NCBI RefSeq assembly: GCF_900103365.1
Contig: NZ_LT629703.1
Location: 3,038,001 to 3,102,000 of the forward strand
DNA: 64,000 nucleotides
Source of the DNA: Afipia sp. GAS231
GTDB lineage: Bacteria > Pseudomonadota > Alphaproteobacteria > Rhizobiales > Xanthobacteraceae
Direction: 5' to 3'
The notes beneath the pieces are model-generated. The model worked only from the letters and a program-made list of their open reading frames with translations. It had not been told where the DNA came from and did no database searches. Below, piece after piece: positions 1 to 7,998 of this stretch (position 1 is the first letter of the stretch; each line of letters starts with the position of its first letter). Position numbers and translations under genes: made by a program.

Positions 1-125
1 TCTTTGATGAGCACTTTGCGTTCCAACGACTGGTGTCTGCCATGCAGGTCGAAGCGCGAACAAATTCCTTGCTCACGCGCGCTTCAATTCAGTCAACTAT
101 TCCGCAGCGCGCCACTGCGCTGGTG

Positions 126-1358
126 TCAGATCACGTAGAATCCGTGGCTAGCGTCGCGGCGGAGCTGGTCGACGAGGCCGTATTCCCAGTCGAGATAGGC
201 CTGCATCGCCTTGGTGTTGACGTCGGTACCTTCATAGGGACGCCGGTAGCGGTGCGACGGATCGGGCTTCGGCGGCACAAGCGGCGGCCCGACCTCCAAT
301 ACGCCGTCATAGCCGCCGTCGAGTACGAACACTTCCCAGCCCATCTGCGCGAGCCAGGACGCCGTCATGTCGGCGCGGACGCTTTTGTCATCCGTTAGCA
401 CGATGCGCGCGCCGCGCACCGGTGCTGCCATGTCGATTTCCTGCACCAGTTGCCCACCGGGGTAATGGCGAAATCCCCCAAGGTGGCCGGCGGTGTATTC
501 CGCTTCGTCGCGCACGTCGAAGCGATAGAGTGTGCGATGGGTCTGCGCCTGCAGCGCCGTCATTTCTTCGAGGCCGATATGGCGAACGCCGGCGCGATAG
601 GCGACGTTGCGCGCGTTGGTTTCTGCGCCCTTGAACGCGCCGATCTCGCCGCGCCGGTTCGAGCCATGGTCGAGCTTTTGATTGGCGAGCGTCCAGCCGA
701 TGGTGCCGTTGCGCAGCGCCACCACTCTGTTGGCAACGCCGGCATTGATCAGCGACTGGGTGCCGATGATCGAGCGGGTACGGCCGGCGCAGTTCACCAC
801 GATGGTGGTCTCGGGATCCGGCGCGGCGCGGCCGGCGCGCAGCACCAGTTCGGCGCCGGGTACGCTGATCGAGCCCGGAATGTTCATCGTCGCATATTCG
901 TCGAAGCGGCGAACATCGAGAATTTGAATGTTTGCTTTCGCCTCGATCAGCGCCGCAACCTCGTCCGCAGCAAGCGACGGCGTATGGCGACGATGTTCGA
1001 CCAGTTCGCCGAACGCCTTGGCGTAGGAGTTCACGTCTTCGAAGATCTCGTAGCCGGCCCGCCGCCACCCATCGAGTCCGCCGTCGAGTTGACGAATATT
1101 CGTGTAGCCCAACGCCCTGAAGCGATCGGCCGCGGAAGCAACCAGGCCCTCGCCGGCATCGAACAGCACGATCGGCACATTCTTGCGCAGCAGCCTAATC
1201 GCGGCCTCCAGTTCGATCCGATCGGCCGCCATGTTGGCGGCGAACAGCGGATGGCCGGTGGCGAAAGCGGCCTCGTGCCTGAGATCGAGCAGCGCGATTT
1301 CCTCGCGCAGCAACAGCATGCTGCGGATTTGCGAAGGCGTAACGGAGGGGATGGTCAT
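126..1358 (-). CDS. multidomain rhodanese-like sulfurtransferase
   Basis: About 410 residues with three rhodanese-like modules in a row. Only the middle one has an active-site loop with cysteine (VNCAGRTRS). The corresponding loops of the first (LFDAGEG) and third (LTDDKSV) modules carry Asp, so they are probably structural. The fold is recognisable from repeated 'LDVR..EYA..NIPGS' and 'DGG..GW' segments. A longer reading frame starts at 1439, but the rhodanese fold begins right after the Met at 1358, so I use that start; neither has a good Shine-Dalgarno sequence. The gene is divergent from the LysR gene at 1480, which may control it. The likely role is persulfide sulfur transfer in the cytoplasm; the substrate is unknown. 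Confidence 0.85.
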   Translation of the reverse strand: MTIPSVTPSQIRSMLLLREEIALLDLRHEAAFATGHPLFAANMAADRIELEAAIRLLRKNVPIVLFDAGEGLVASAADRFRALGYTNIRQLDGGLDGWRRAGYEIFEDVNSYAKAFGELVEHRRHTPSLAADEVAALIEAKANIQILDVRRFDEYATMNIPGSISVPGAELVLRAGRAAPDPETTIVVNCAGRTRSIIGTQSLINAGVANRVVALRNGTIGWTLANQKLDHGSNRRGEIGAFKGAETNARNVAYRAGVRHIGLEEMTALQAQTHRTLYRFDVRDEAEYTAGHLGGFRHYPGGQLVQEIDMAAPVRGARIVLTDDKSVRADMTASWLAQMGWEVFVLDGGYDGVLEVGPPLVPPKPDPSHRYRRPYEGTDVNTKAMQAYLDWEYGLVDQLRRDASHGFYVI

Positions 1359-1449
1359 GAGGATCGATTTCTTGATCGAGAGCGTTGAGCTCTGATTAGC
1401 AGCATCATGGCTCCCCTGCCACGCCGGATCGCTCCGCATTGGGTTTGAA

Positions 1450-1462
1450 GCCTGCCGCAGGC
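1450..1462. promoter_or_regulatory. short perfect palindrome upstream of LysR gene
   Basis: GCCTGC-C-GCAGGC, a 6+6 bp inverted repeat ending 17 bp before the LysR start codon, in the gap between the divergent rhodanese and LysR genes. Its position suits an autoregulatory site, but it is short and GC-rich and could be chance. Confidence 0.25.
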
Positions 1463-1479
1463 GCGTCTAAGGTGGGCCT

Positions 1480-2406
1480 ATGGACCTCAAACAATTGCGC
1501 ACCTTCCGGGCCGTGGCCGAGCTCGGCAGCCTGAGCAAGGCCGCCGACCGGCTTCGCTCCGCGCAGCCGGCGCTGAGCCGGCATATCAAGCTGCTAGAGC
1601 ACGAATTGCGCGTCGAGCTGTTCGTGCGCAACGGCCGCGGCATGCTGTTGACCAGCGCCGGCCGCATGCTGCTCGACCGCACCACCGGGCTGGTTCGCCA
1701 GATCGAGCAGGTCCGCGACGATCTGCAGTCGGCAAAGGGCAGTCCGTCGGGCCGCGTCATTCTCGGCCTGGTGCCGACCGTCAGCGCGGTGTTCGCCGGA
1801 CGCTTCGCCCGCCGCGTGATCACCGAATTCCCTGACATCTCGCTGCGCATCGTCGAGAGCTATGGCGGACATCTGGTCGAATGGCTGCACCGCGGCGAGA
1901 TGGATTTGGCGATCATCTACGGTCCCGCGGTCGATCTGCATCTCCAGGTCCAGTCGATCGGACGCGAGGCCATCGTCGTGGTGGGGCCGCCGGGATCGGG
2001 GCTGAACAAGCGGAAGCAGGTCGACCTGAAATGGCTGGTGAAGCAGAAGCTGATTCTGCCCAGTATTTCGCACGGCCTGCGGGCGCTGCTGGAGAAGGCC
2101 GTCGCCCGCCAGCGGCTGACGCTCAACGCCATGATCGAAGCCGATTCCTATCGCGCCCAGATCAGCCTGATGGAAGAGGGCCTCGGCTACACGCTGCTGC
2201 CGCCGTCGGCGATCCGCGCCGAACTGGCGACGAAGCGGCTGGAGATGGCGGCCCTCGTCAACCCGCCGGTCTCGCGCGAACTGATCCTGGCGTCGCCGAT
2301 CGCCGATCAGCCCTCGATTGCGACGACCACCATCGCGACCCTCATCATGTCCGAGATCGAGCAGCTCGCCAAAGAAGGCCTCTGGAAGATCGACATGACG
2401 GGGTGA
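1480..2406 (+). CDS. LysR-family transcriptional regulator
   Basis: A 308-residue protein of usual LysR length. The N-terminal winged helix-turn-helix (about residues 1-60: 'LKQLRTFRAVAELGSLSKAA', 'QPALSRHIKLLE', 'LFVRNGRGMLLTSAG') is followed by a substrate-binding effector domain from about residue 90 ('GRVILGLVPTV'). It is divergent from the rhodanese gene and converges on the two-subunit decarboxylase, so either could be its target. Genes of this family usually activate a neighbouring operon in response to a small co-inducer; none can be named here. Confidence 0.93.
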   Translation: MDLKQLRTFRAVAELGSLSKAADRLRSAQPALSRHIKLLEHELRVELFVRNGRGMLLTSAGRMLLDRTTGLVRQIEQVRDDLQSAKGSPSGRVILGLVPTVSAVFAGRFARRVITEFPDISLRIVESYGGHLVEWLHRGEMDLAIIYGPAVDLHLQVQSIGREAIVVVGPPGSGLNKRKQVDLKWLVKQKLILPSISHGLRALLEKAVARQRLTLNAMIEADSYRAQISLMEEGLGYTLLPPSAIRAELATKRLEMAALVNPPVSRELILASPIADQPSIATTTIATLIMSEIEQLAKEGLWKIDMTG

Positions 2407-2427
2407 GCGGTGGCTCAACGATAATCC

Positions 2428-3039
2428 TCAGTTATAGAGCGCCTCGTCGCCCAGCACCGATTGCCGGAAGCGCGACGTCAGAATGACGCCATCGGCCGGC
2501 GGCATCACGAACACCAGGGCTTCGGGCGCGATCTTGATCTGCGCGAACGCCGTGCCGCGCCCCTCATGGGCGAGGTCGCGCAGTTCGGTGACTTCGGCCA
2601 TGGTTCTGACAATCCGCGAAGTCCGGATTCCGACTGCCGTTGCGACGGCCGCGAGATCGACGCCGGCGGCGGTGTGGGTCTTCTGCATCCCGGTCTCGCC
2701 GAAACGTTCGTTGTCGAGTACCGCGACGGTAAGGTTAGCCGGCGCTTCGACGGCGATGGTGGCGAGCGAGCCGAGGTTCATCAGCATTTCGCCATCGCCG
2801 GTGATGACGAGCACTTTTCGCTTCGGCTGCGCCAGCGCCAGCCCGAGCCCGATCATCGAAGCCGCACCCATCGCGCCCCAGAGCGGAAAATTATTGACGT
2901 GGTCGCCGGCGGCCGAGACGTCCCAGTTCGGCGCGCCGAGGCCGGCGATCACGAGCAGATCGCCGCGCGCCCGCACCAGTTCGTTGACGACGTCGCGGCG
3001 GTGCAGCAGCGCATTCGGATTCTTCTGCGAATTGGTCAT
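2428..3039 (-). CDS. thiamine-diphosphate decarboxylase, C-terminal (TPP-binding) subunit
   Basis: A 203-residue TPP-binding half of a split decarboxylase. The motif GDGEMLMNLGSL...LDNE matches the GDG-x(24-27)-N cofactor and magnesium site, and 'NFPLWGAMGAASMIGLGLALA' is typical of this domain. The start at 3039 overlaps the stop of the upstream subunit as ATGA, which indicates translational coupling; the longer ORF reaching 3384 is only out-of-frame readthrough of that subunit. In sulfopyruvate decarboxylase (ComDE) and phosphonopyruvate decarboxylases the PYR and PP domains are split or arranged this way. The substrate is a 3-carbon 2-oxo acid with an acidic head group by analogy only. Confidence 0.85.
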   Translation of the reverse strand: MTNSQKNPNALLHRRDVVNELVRARGDLLVIAGLGAPNWDVSAAGDHVNNFPLWGAMGAASMIGLGLALAQPKRKVLVITGDGEMLMNLGSLATIAVEAPANLTVAVLDNERFGETGMQKTHTAAGVDLAAVATAVGIRTSRIVRTMAEVTELRDLAHEGRGTAFAQIKIAPEALVFVMPPADGVILTSRFRQSVLGDEALYN

Positions 3040-3599
3040 TTGCGGGCCAGCTCCTTGAAGTTCTTGGCGCCGAGCACGCGCTGTCCGATCAGAAGCGCGA
3101 CCGGCTTCCAGGTGTTGAAGGCAAGGTGGGCCGCGCCCTGCACGGCGGAGGCGACCAGATGCGGCTCGTCGACCTTGTCGACGATCACGCCGACGGATTC
3201 CAGCGCCGCACGCGTGCCCTGCCCCATCGGGATCTGCCACGGGTTGAACTCGCCCCAATCGCCGCGCATGGTCACGATCATCAGCAGCGGCATGTGACAG
3301 ATGGTGGGCAGCGACAGCATGTTGATGCAGTTGCCGACGCCGCTCGACTGCAGCAGCAGCACGCCGCGCTGGCCGCCGAGCCATGCACCGGCCAGCATCG
3401 CCACACCCTCTTCCTCCGTCGTCAGCGTCACGACGCGGGTTTCCGGATCGGCCTCGAACGAACGGATCAGCCGGCTATGGCCGGCGTCGGGCACCATCGC
3501 CACCTGCTTGACCCCGGCGTCCTTGAGGACGCGGTAGATCTCGTCCGGCCACGTCGGCAACGCCATCGCGCCTGCCGGTTTTGCTGCAACTTGCGTCAT
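3036..3599 (-). CDS. thiamine-diphosphate decarboxylase, N-terminal (PYR) subunit
   Basis: A 187-residue PYR-domain protein. It has 'VVTLTTEEEGVAMLAGAWLGG', containing the conserved glutamate that activates the thiamine ring, and 'LLLQSSGVGNCINML..LPTICHMPLLMIVTMRG', the pattern of sulfopyruvate/phosphonopyruvate decarboxylase alpha subunits. It is the first gene of a two-gene unit with the TPP-binding subunit, joined by a 4-base ATGA overlap; the two must assemble to form active sites at their interface. The nearby rhodanese and LysR gene make a sulfonate-degradation role attractive, but that is inference. An acetolactate-synthase-like function is less likely because the FAD/linker domain is missing. 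Confidence 0.83.
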   Translation of the reverse strand: MTQVAAKPAGAMALPTWPDEIYRVLKDAGVKQVAMVPDAGHSRLIRSFEADPETRVVTLTTEEEGVAMLAGAWLGGQRGVLLLQSSGVGNCINMLSLPTICHMPLLMIVTMRGDWGEFNPWQIPMGQGTRAALESVGVIVDKVDEPHLVASAVQGAAHLAFNTWKPVALLIGQRVLGAKNFKELARK

Positions 3600-3750
3600 C
3601 GGGCCAAATTTCCTCCGTGATCCCCAAGGGGGTGATTTGCACCGACCTTAGATCGCGGAGACAGTGGCAGGAATATCAATGTCGACATGGCTTCTATTGC
3701 AAAATTGAAAGGCCGGGAGGGGGGTGGGGCGGTCGAGCCCCGGGAACAGC

Positions 3751-3835
3751 CGTCATTGCGAGCGAAGCGAAGCAATCCATTTCGCCGCGCGAAGAAAGAA
3801 TGGATTGCCGCGTCGCTTCGCTCCTCGCAATGACG
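3751..3835. repeat. intergenic inverted repeat (CATTGCGAGCGAAGCGAAGC type)
   Basis: A palindromic unit. The left arm CGTCATTGCGAGCGAAGCGA continues to CAATCCAT, and the complementary right arm runs from ATGGATTGC to GCAATGACG, with imperfect pairing around a 22-base centre. It lies between the start of the decarboxylase operon and the IS110 element. I recall this motif as multicopy in alphaproteobacterial genomes; there is one copy in this window. Confidence 0.7.
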
Positions 3836-3849
3836 TGGTGAGACATGCG

Positions 3850-4227
3850 TTCTTCTTCTCGCGGCGCGATGCGCCCGAAGTTTGCTGGAAACCTTACCCT
3901 CGAAATCAGAGGGCGCAGGGAAGACCGGGTGCGCGCTGCACCCGCGGTCTCGCAGGCGTGTTGCAAAGGAATATGCTGCCCACGAGCATACAGGTTCAGC
4001 GGAGAACACCCGGCCTTCCCTGCGCAATGGCTTTACGGCTTATACGATTTCGTCCTGGTGACCGGCTTTCTTGCCACCATCACCGGCTTCAGCTTTCGCT
4101 TCCGCCGACTTGACGCCAGCACCGGGGCGTCGGACCCAAACGATTTCGCCGTACGCTGCAGCCCGTTCGTCTCGCGTGCTGCCGCGTCCACCGCTCCCTG
4201 TCCCTCGTTTGCGACGATGGCCAACGC
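3850..4227. repeat. left part of a dispersed non-coding sequence interrupted by the IS element
   Basis: No credible gene lies between 3600 and 4409. From about 3850 the sequence (for example GTTTGCTGGAAACCTTACCC and GGCTTTACGGCTTATACGAT) resembles a multicopy intergenic sequence that I remember from Bradyrhizobium and Rhodopseudomonas. The matching right-hand part appears to lie at 5510-5650, beyond the transposase, with a GCCCGTCGGGC palindrome. This assignment rests on memory, not on a second copy in this window. Confidence 0.4.
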
Positions 4228-4409
4228 CCCTTGTGTCGGCAAAAACTGGCAGAATGTGCGAACGGGCGGAACCGCCCGTTGCTGGAACTGAGCCCGTAAC
4301 GCCCCAAAGCGGCAGAGCCTGTATGAGAGCGAGGGACAGCTCCGGTGTCTTCCTCAACCCGAACAGTTGCAAGGGCCGTTGAGCCCGTACCGAGCAAGGA
4401 AGGGAGTGG

Positions 4410-5372
4410 ATGATGGCACAAAATGGTCTCGTTGTCGTCGGCATCGATGTAGCAAAGGACAAGGTCGATGCGTGCATTCGCGAGTTGGCGCTGCGGCAGA
4501 CGTATCCGAGCACTGCCCAGGGTCATCGCAAGCTGGTTGCCTGGCTTCGCAAGCACAAGGTGAACAGGGCGGTGATGGAGGCCAGCGGCGGCTATGAGCG
4601 CGATTGGGGGAAGGTGCTCCGCCTGGCCGGCATCGCCGTACGGATCGTCGACCCCAAGCGAGTCCGCAGCTTTGCGCAGTCGGCCGGACGCCTGGCCAAG
4701 AACGATACGATTGATGCAGAGATGATCGCTTGGTTCGCAGAGACGTTCAGCGAGGCGCCGGGCCAAGTGCACGATGCCGCGCGCGAAGAGCTGCAGGCGC
4801 TGGTGAAAGCTCGTCTCAATCTGGTCGATCTCAAGATACGACTGGAAGCTCAAAACGAGCATGCTGCACCAGGACAGGCTCGGAAAGCGCGGACCCGTAT
4901 CTTGAAGAGCTTGCTCGGGGAAATTGCCAAGCTCGAAGTCGCGATCTCGGCCCAGGTCAGGGCCACACCTCATCTTGCCGAACGCGCCGAGATCGTCGAG
5001 AGCGTGCCGGGCTTTGCCGAAACGAGCTCAGCGAACCTCATTGCTGGAATGCCGGAGCTTGGGCAAGTGAGCGACGAGATCGCCGCGGCGTTGTTAGGCG
5101 TTGCCCCTTATGACGATGATAGCGGAAAGCGCCGCGGCGAACGCCACATCAAGGGCGGCCGCCGTTGGGTCCGAAACGCCCTCTACATGCCGTGCCTCGG
5201 CGCGGCCACACAGAACAATCCTGTCTTCAAGGCCTACTATCAACGGCTACTTGCCAAGGGGAAGGAGCCGAAGGTTGCGCTCGTCGCCTGCATGCGAAAG
5301 CTGATCATCATCCTCAACACAATGATCGCACGCCGGCAGAAATGGGATCCCAGCCGTTACGCACTGAATTGA
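4410..5372 (+). CDS. IS110-family DEDD transposase
   Basis: A 320-residue RNA-guided recombinase of the IS110/IS1111 family. The N-terminal RuvC-like DEDD domain shows GIDVAKDK (D), VMEASGG (E) and KNDTIDAEMIAWFAE (D...D). The C-terminal Tnp domain has 'IVESVPGF', 'LLGVAPYDDDSGKRRGERHI' and the 'ALYMPCLGA' segment, which contains no obvious catalytic serine at the alanine-rich position where it is often seen (SGKRRG may supply it). A Shine-Dalgarno sequence AAGGAAGGGAG lies just upstream of adjacent ATG codons at 4410 and 4413. The frame is intact, so the element may be functional. Confidence 0.93.
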   Translation: MMAQNGLVVVGIDVAKDKVDACIRELALRQTYPSTAQGHRKLVAWLRKHKVNRAVMEASGGYERDWGKVLRLAGIAVRIVDPKRVRSFAQSAGRLAKNDTIDAEMIAWFAETFSEAPGQVHDAAREELQALVKARLNLVDLKIRLEAQNEHAAPGQARKARTRILKSLLGEIAKLEVAISAQVRATPHLAERAEIVESVPGFAETSSANLIAGMPELGQVSDEIAAALLGVAPYDDDSGKRRGERHIKGGRRWVRNALYMPCLGAATQNNPVFKAYYQRLLAKGKEPKVALVACMRKLIIILNTMIARRQKWDPSRYALN

Positions 5373-5388
5373 GCGAGCGCACTTCACC

Positions 5389-5411
5389 GCGCTCGGTCCT
5401 AGACCGAGCGC
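5389..5411. ncRNA. strong hairpin in IS right flank, possible part of bridge RNA
   Basis: Perfect 10+10 bp stem with a 3-nt loop, GCGCTCGGTC-CTA-GACCGAGCGC, 17 bases after the transposase stop. It is followed by a second strong stem near 5475 and a TCAAGGC/GCCTTGA pairing. In IS1111-type members the guide RNA lies in the right end, so this could be part of it. A simple transcription terminator is the alternative, although no U-run follows. Confidence 0.35.
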
Positions 5412-5625
5412 ATGCCTAGCCAACAGACCGGGGAGCGGACGGCGTCAAGGCCGTAAGCCGCCGAAGGCGGGGGCGCGCCTCGCGCCAGCCTTGAGGCCAG
5501 CCGATCACCGGTCTACTTCAGCACAGTTGCTCTGGCGGGACAGGATGGCTGGATTTGTAAGCGTGATTCCACCTGGCACCGAAGTGGAATATTTTCAGGC
5601 GAAAGCCTTGACCCACATCTGGCGT

Positions 5626-5646
5626 GATTTGCCCGTCGGGCAAGTC
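5626..5646. repeat. TTGCCCG-CGGGCAA palindrome
   Basis: GATTTGCCCGTCGGGCAAGTC contains a perfect 7+7 bp palindrome (TTGCCCG-T-CGGGCAA at 5629-5643). I recall it as a recurrent part of the Bradyrhizobium dispersed sequence whose left part lies at 3850-4227. It sits just past the stop codon of the epimerase-like gene and could also act as its terminator. Confidence 0.5.
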
Positions 5647-5651
5647 AACAG

Positions 5652-6515
5652 CTACGTATCCGGTCCGTCCCCGAGCGCCCGCAGGGCGGTGAGCCCTTCG
5701 CGATAGGTCGGATAATTTAGCGTGACGCCCAGCTCTTCACGGATGAGGTTGTTCCGGACCCGCCGGTTTTCGCTGTAGAAGCTGCGCGCCATCGGCGAGA
5801 GTTCGGCGCGTTCGAAGGGAATTTCGGCCGGAGGCTCCAGCCCGCAAAGTTTTGCCGCAAACGCGACGACGTCCTGCGGCGGCGCCGGCTCGTTGTCGGT
5901 GACATTATAGACGCCGCCCGGCCGCGGCCGGGCCAGCGACGCTTCGATCACGGCGGCGATATCGGCGACGTGAATGCGGTTGAAAGTCTGGCCGGGCTTG
6001 ACGATGCGGCGCGCCGTTCCCGACGCCAGTTGCACCAGCTGGTTTCGGCCGGGGCCGTAGATGCCGGACAGCCGGAAGACATGCGCGCCCATGGCGAGCC
6101 ACGCCTGTTCCGCCGTGGTCCTGAGCCGCGAGCGGCCTTTTCCCGGCGTGGTCGGCGTCGTCTCGTCGACCCAGTTGCCGGCATGGTCGCCATAGACGCC
6201 GACCGTGGAGAGATAGCCTATCCAGTGCAAGTTCGGCGCGGCGGCGGCGATCGGAGCGGCAAAGGACGCCAGCACCGGATCGCCGGATTCGCCCGGCGGG
6301 ATCGAGACCAGGATGGCGTCGCTATCAGCGATATCTTGCGCGATCTCTGCATCGGCATGTTCCGGAGAGAACACCCGTGCCGTGATTCCCGCCGACGCCA
6401 GGCCGGCGGCCTTGGCGCGGCTGCGCACGGTCGCCGTCACCTGCGCGCCCGAAATCTGCAGACGCCGCGCTGCATGCAGCGCCGAATAACCCAAACCAAA
6501 CACCAGAAGCTTCAT
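5652..6515 (-). CDS. NAD(P)-binding epimerase-like protein (YeeZ-type SDR)
   Basis: A 287-residue extended short-chain dehydrogenase. It opens with the Rossmann motif LVFGLGYSALHAARRL (GxGxxxxH variant of GxxGxxG) and has 'YLSTVGVYGDHAGNWVDE' (Ser-Thr plus Tyr; the usual YxxxK lysine is replaced, DHAG), 'RLSGIYGPGRN' and 'FNRIHVADIA'. Loss of the YxxxK catalytic lysine suggests it may bind nucleotide without classical epimerase chemistry, as in other YeeZ-like proteins. The start at 6515 (MKLLVFG) places the Rossmann strand at the N-terminus; the longer frame from 6551 adds an unlikely leader. Substrate unknown. Confidence 0.85.
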   Translation of the reverse strand: MKLLVFGLGYSALHAARRLQISGAQVTATVRSRAKAAGLASAGITARVFSPEHADAEIAQDIADSDAILVSIPPGESGDPVLASFAAPIAAAAPNLHWIGYLSTVGVYGDHAGNWVDETTPTTPGKGRSRLRTTAEQAWLAMGAHVFRLSGIYGPGRNQLVQLASGTARRIVKPGQTFNRIHVADIAAVIEASLARPRPGGVYNVTDNEPAPPQDVVAFAAKLCGLEPPAEIPFERAELSPMARSFYSENRRVRNNLIREELGVTLNYPTYREGLTALRALGDGPDT

Positions 6516-6655
6516 GAGCGCACGATAGTCCAGGATAGATAGCCACGCCATCCTCCGGCGAGCGTTGGCTTAAACCCAACGAAGGTTTAGCCAGTCCGGC
6601 TTGCCCGGCCCTGAAACCGCCCTATGGTGATAAAAAACATGTCGGGGAGACGAAC

Positions 6656-7627
6656 ATGCACAGCCACTGGGCCGCGGTCGCAGCACTTCTGATCGCGGCC
6701 GGCTTTAGCGGCGCCCGTGCCCAGGACTATCCGACGCGGACGGTCACGGTGATCGTGCCGTTTGCCGCCGGCGGACCGGCCGATATCACCGGGCGGATCG
6801 TCGCCGACATCTTCTCGCGTCATCTCGGCCAGAAATTCGTGGTGGAGAATGTCGGTGGCGCCGGCGGCACCATCGGCACGCTGCGCGCCGCGCGCGCCCC
6901 TGCCGACGGCTACACTCTTTTGTCCGGTCACTCCGGCACCAACGCGCTGGCGGCGGCGTTCTACCCCAACCTCGGTTACGACCCGCTCAAAGATTTCGAA
7001 CCGGTCGGGCTGTCGGCCGAATATCCGGAACTGCTGGTGGTGCGGAAGGACTTTCCCGCCAACAACCTGAAGGAGTTCGTCGCCTACGCCAGGGCTAACG
7101 AAGCCAAGCTCAACGTCGGCCATGCCGGCCTCGGCTCGGTCTCCTATATCGGCTGCCTGCTGCTCCAGTCGGCGATCGGCATCAAGCCGGCGATGGTGCC
7201 GTTCACCGGCACCGCGCCGGTGCTGAACGCCATGCTCGGCGGCGAAATCGATTACGAATGCGATCCCGTCCTGGGCACCCTGGAACATGTACGCGCCGGC
7301 ACCGTCAAGGCGCTGGCGGTCGCGGCACGCAAACGGAGCCCATTGCTGCCTGATGTGCCGACCTCCTACGAACAGGGGCTGCCCGAATTCGACTGCGCGC
7401 CGTTTTACGGAATATTCGCACCTGCCGGCACGCCGAAGGCGATCGTGGAGAAACTCGCCGACGCGCTCGACAAGGGCCTCAACGAAGAGGCCGTGCAAAA
7501 ACGGCTGGCCGAACTCGGCTCCGATATCGTCGAGCCGAACCGCCGCGGACCGAAAGCCCTGGGTGACCTCATCCGCAGCGAAACCACGCGGCTGATGCCG
7601 ATCCTGAAAGCCGCGGCGGCCAAATAA
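6656..7627 (+). CDS. Bug/TctC-family periplasmic substrate-binding protein
   Basis: A 323-residue tripartite-tricarboxylate-type binding protein. It has a signal peptide of about 22 residues ending ARA-QD, then the family hallmark 'YPTRTVTVIVPFAAGGPADITGR', 'VENVGGAGGTIG', 'ADGYTLL' and 'PNNLKEFVAYAR'-like motifs. Proteins of this family bind small carboxylates in the periplasm. No TctA/TctB membrane genes are adjacent, so it is an orphan, as is common in beta- and alphaproteobacteria. A Shine-Dalgarno GGGGAGACGA precedes the ATG. It is divergent from the epimerase-like gene. Confidence 0.93.
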   Translation: MHSHWAAVAALLIAAGFSGARAQDYPTRTVTVIVPFAAGGPADITGRIVADIFSRHLGQKFVVENVGGAGGTIGTLRAARAPADGYTLLSGHSGTNALAAAFYPNLGYDPLKDFEPVGLSAEYPELLVVRKDFPANNLKEFVAYARANEAKLNVGHAGLGSVSYIGCLLLQSAIGIKPAMVPFTGTAPVLNAMLGGEIDYECDPVLGTLEHVRAGTVKALAVAARKRSPLLPDVPTSYEQGLPEFDCAPFYGIFAPAGTPKAIVEKLADALDKGLNEEAVQKRLAELGSDIVEPNRRGPKALGDLIRSETTRLMPILKAAAAK

Positions 7628-7665
7628 GCGAACGCTGGCGCGTATCTCAATCCGTCATCCCCGCG

Positions 7666-7682
7666 CAACGGCTTCGCCGTTG
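7666..7682. terminator. hairpin downstream of the Bug gene
   Basis: CAACGGC-TTC-GCCGTTG, a perfect 7+7 bp stem-loop 38 bases after the stop codon. It lies inside a CGTCATCCCCGCG-like fragment resembling half of an intergenic repeat. The rest of 7628-7998 (about 370 bases) shows no convincing gene. There is no U-run, so it may be a repeat arm rather than an intrinsic terminator. Confidence 0.35.
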
Positions 7683-7998
7683 TCGCTGGAGGGGGCACGA
7701 GCCTTGCGGTGCACTTGCATCGCTGGGCGAGCCTCGAAGGCTCTGAATTTACTTCTGCTTTCAGCGGCACGGACATGGCCGGACTTGCCACTGGTTCGAC
7801 CCGGTCGCGAATGACCCCGAAGGGGACATCAACTTCGGCCAGGAACATGGCTGCTAATCAAAGCCGGCTGACGACTCACAATATCAGGAGCCCTTCCGAA
7901 CCGGTACGAATCGGACACGATGCTGCAGTCGCAATATAGCTGCGACGCGCCGGGTATTGTACAAAGCTTGTCTCGCCAATTCCGTTTCAGGAGGCGAT

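Larger units (their letters stand above)
4228..5500 (+). mobile_element. IS110-family insertion sequence (ends approximate)
   Basis: The transposase gene is flanked by non-coding, hairpin-rich DNA. Upstream there is a 9+9 bp hairpin at 4261-4280 (AACGGGCGG/CCGCCCGTT). Downstream there is a 10+10 bp hairpin at 5389-5411 (GCGCTCGGTC-CTA-GACCGAGCGC) and a GGCGCG-CCT-CGCGCC hairpin near 5475. IS110-family elements lack clear terminal inverted repeats and encode a bridge RNA in one non-coding end, so exact ends cannot be read from one copy. The given limits only enclose the structured flanks. Confidence 0.5.
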
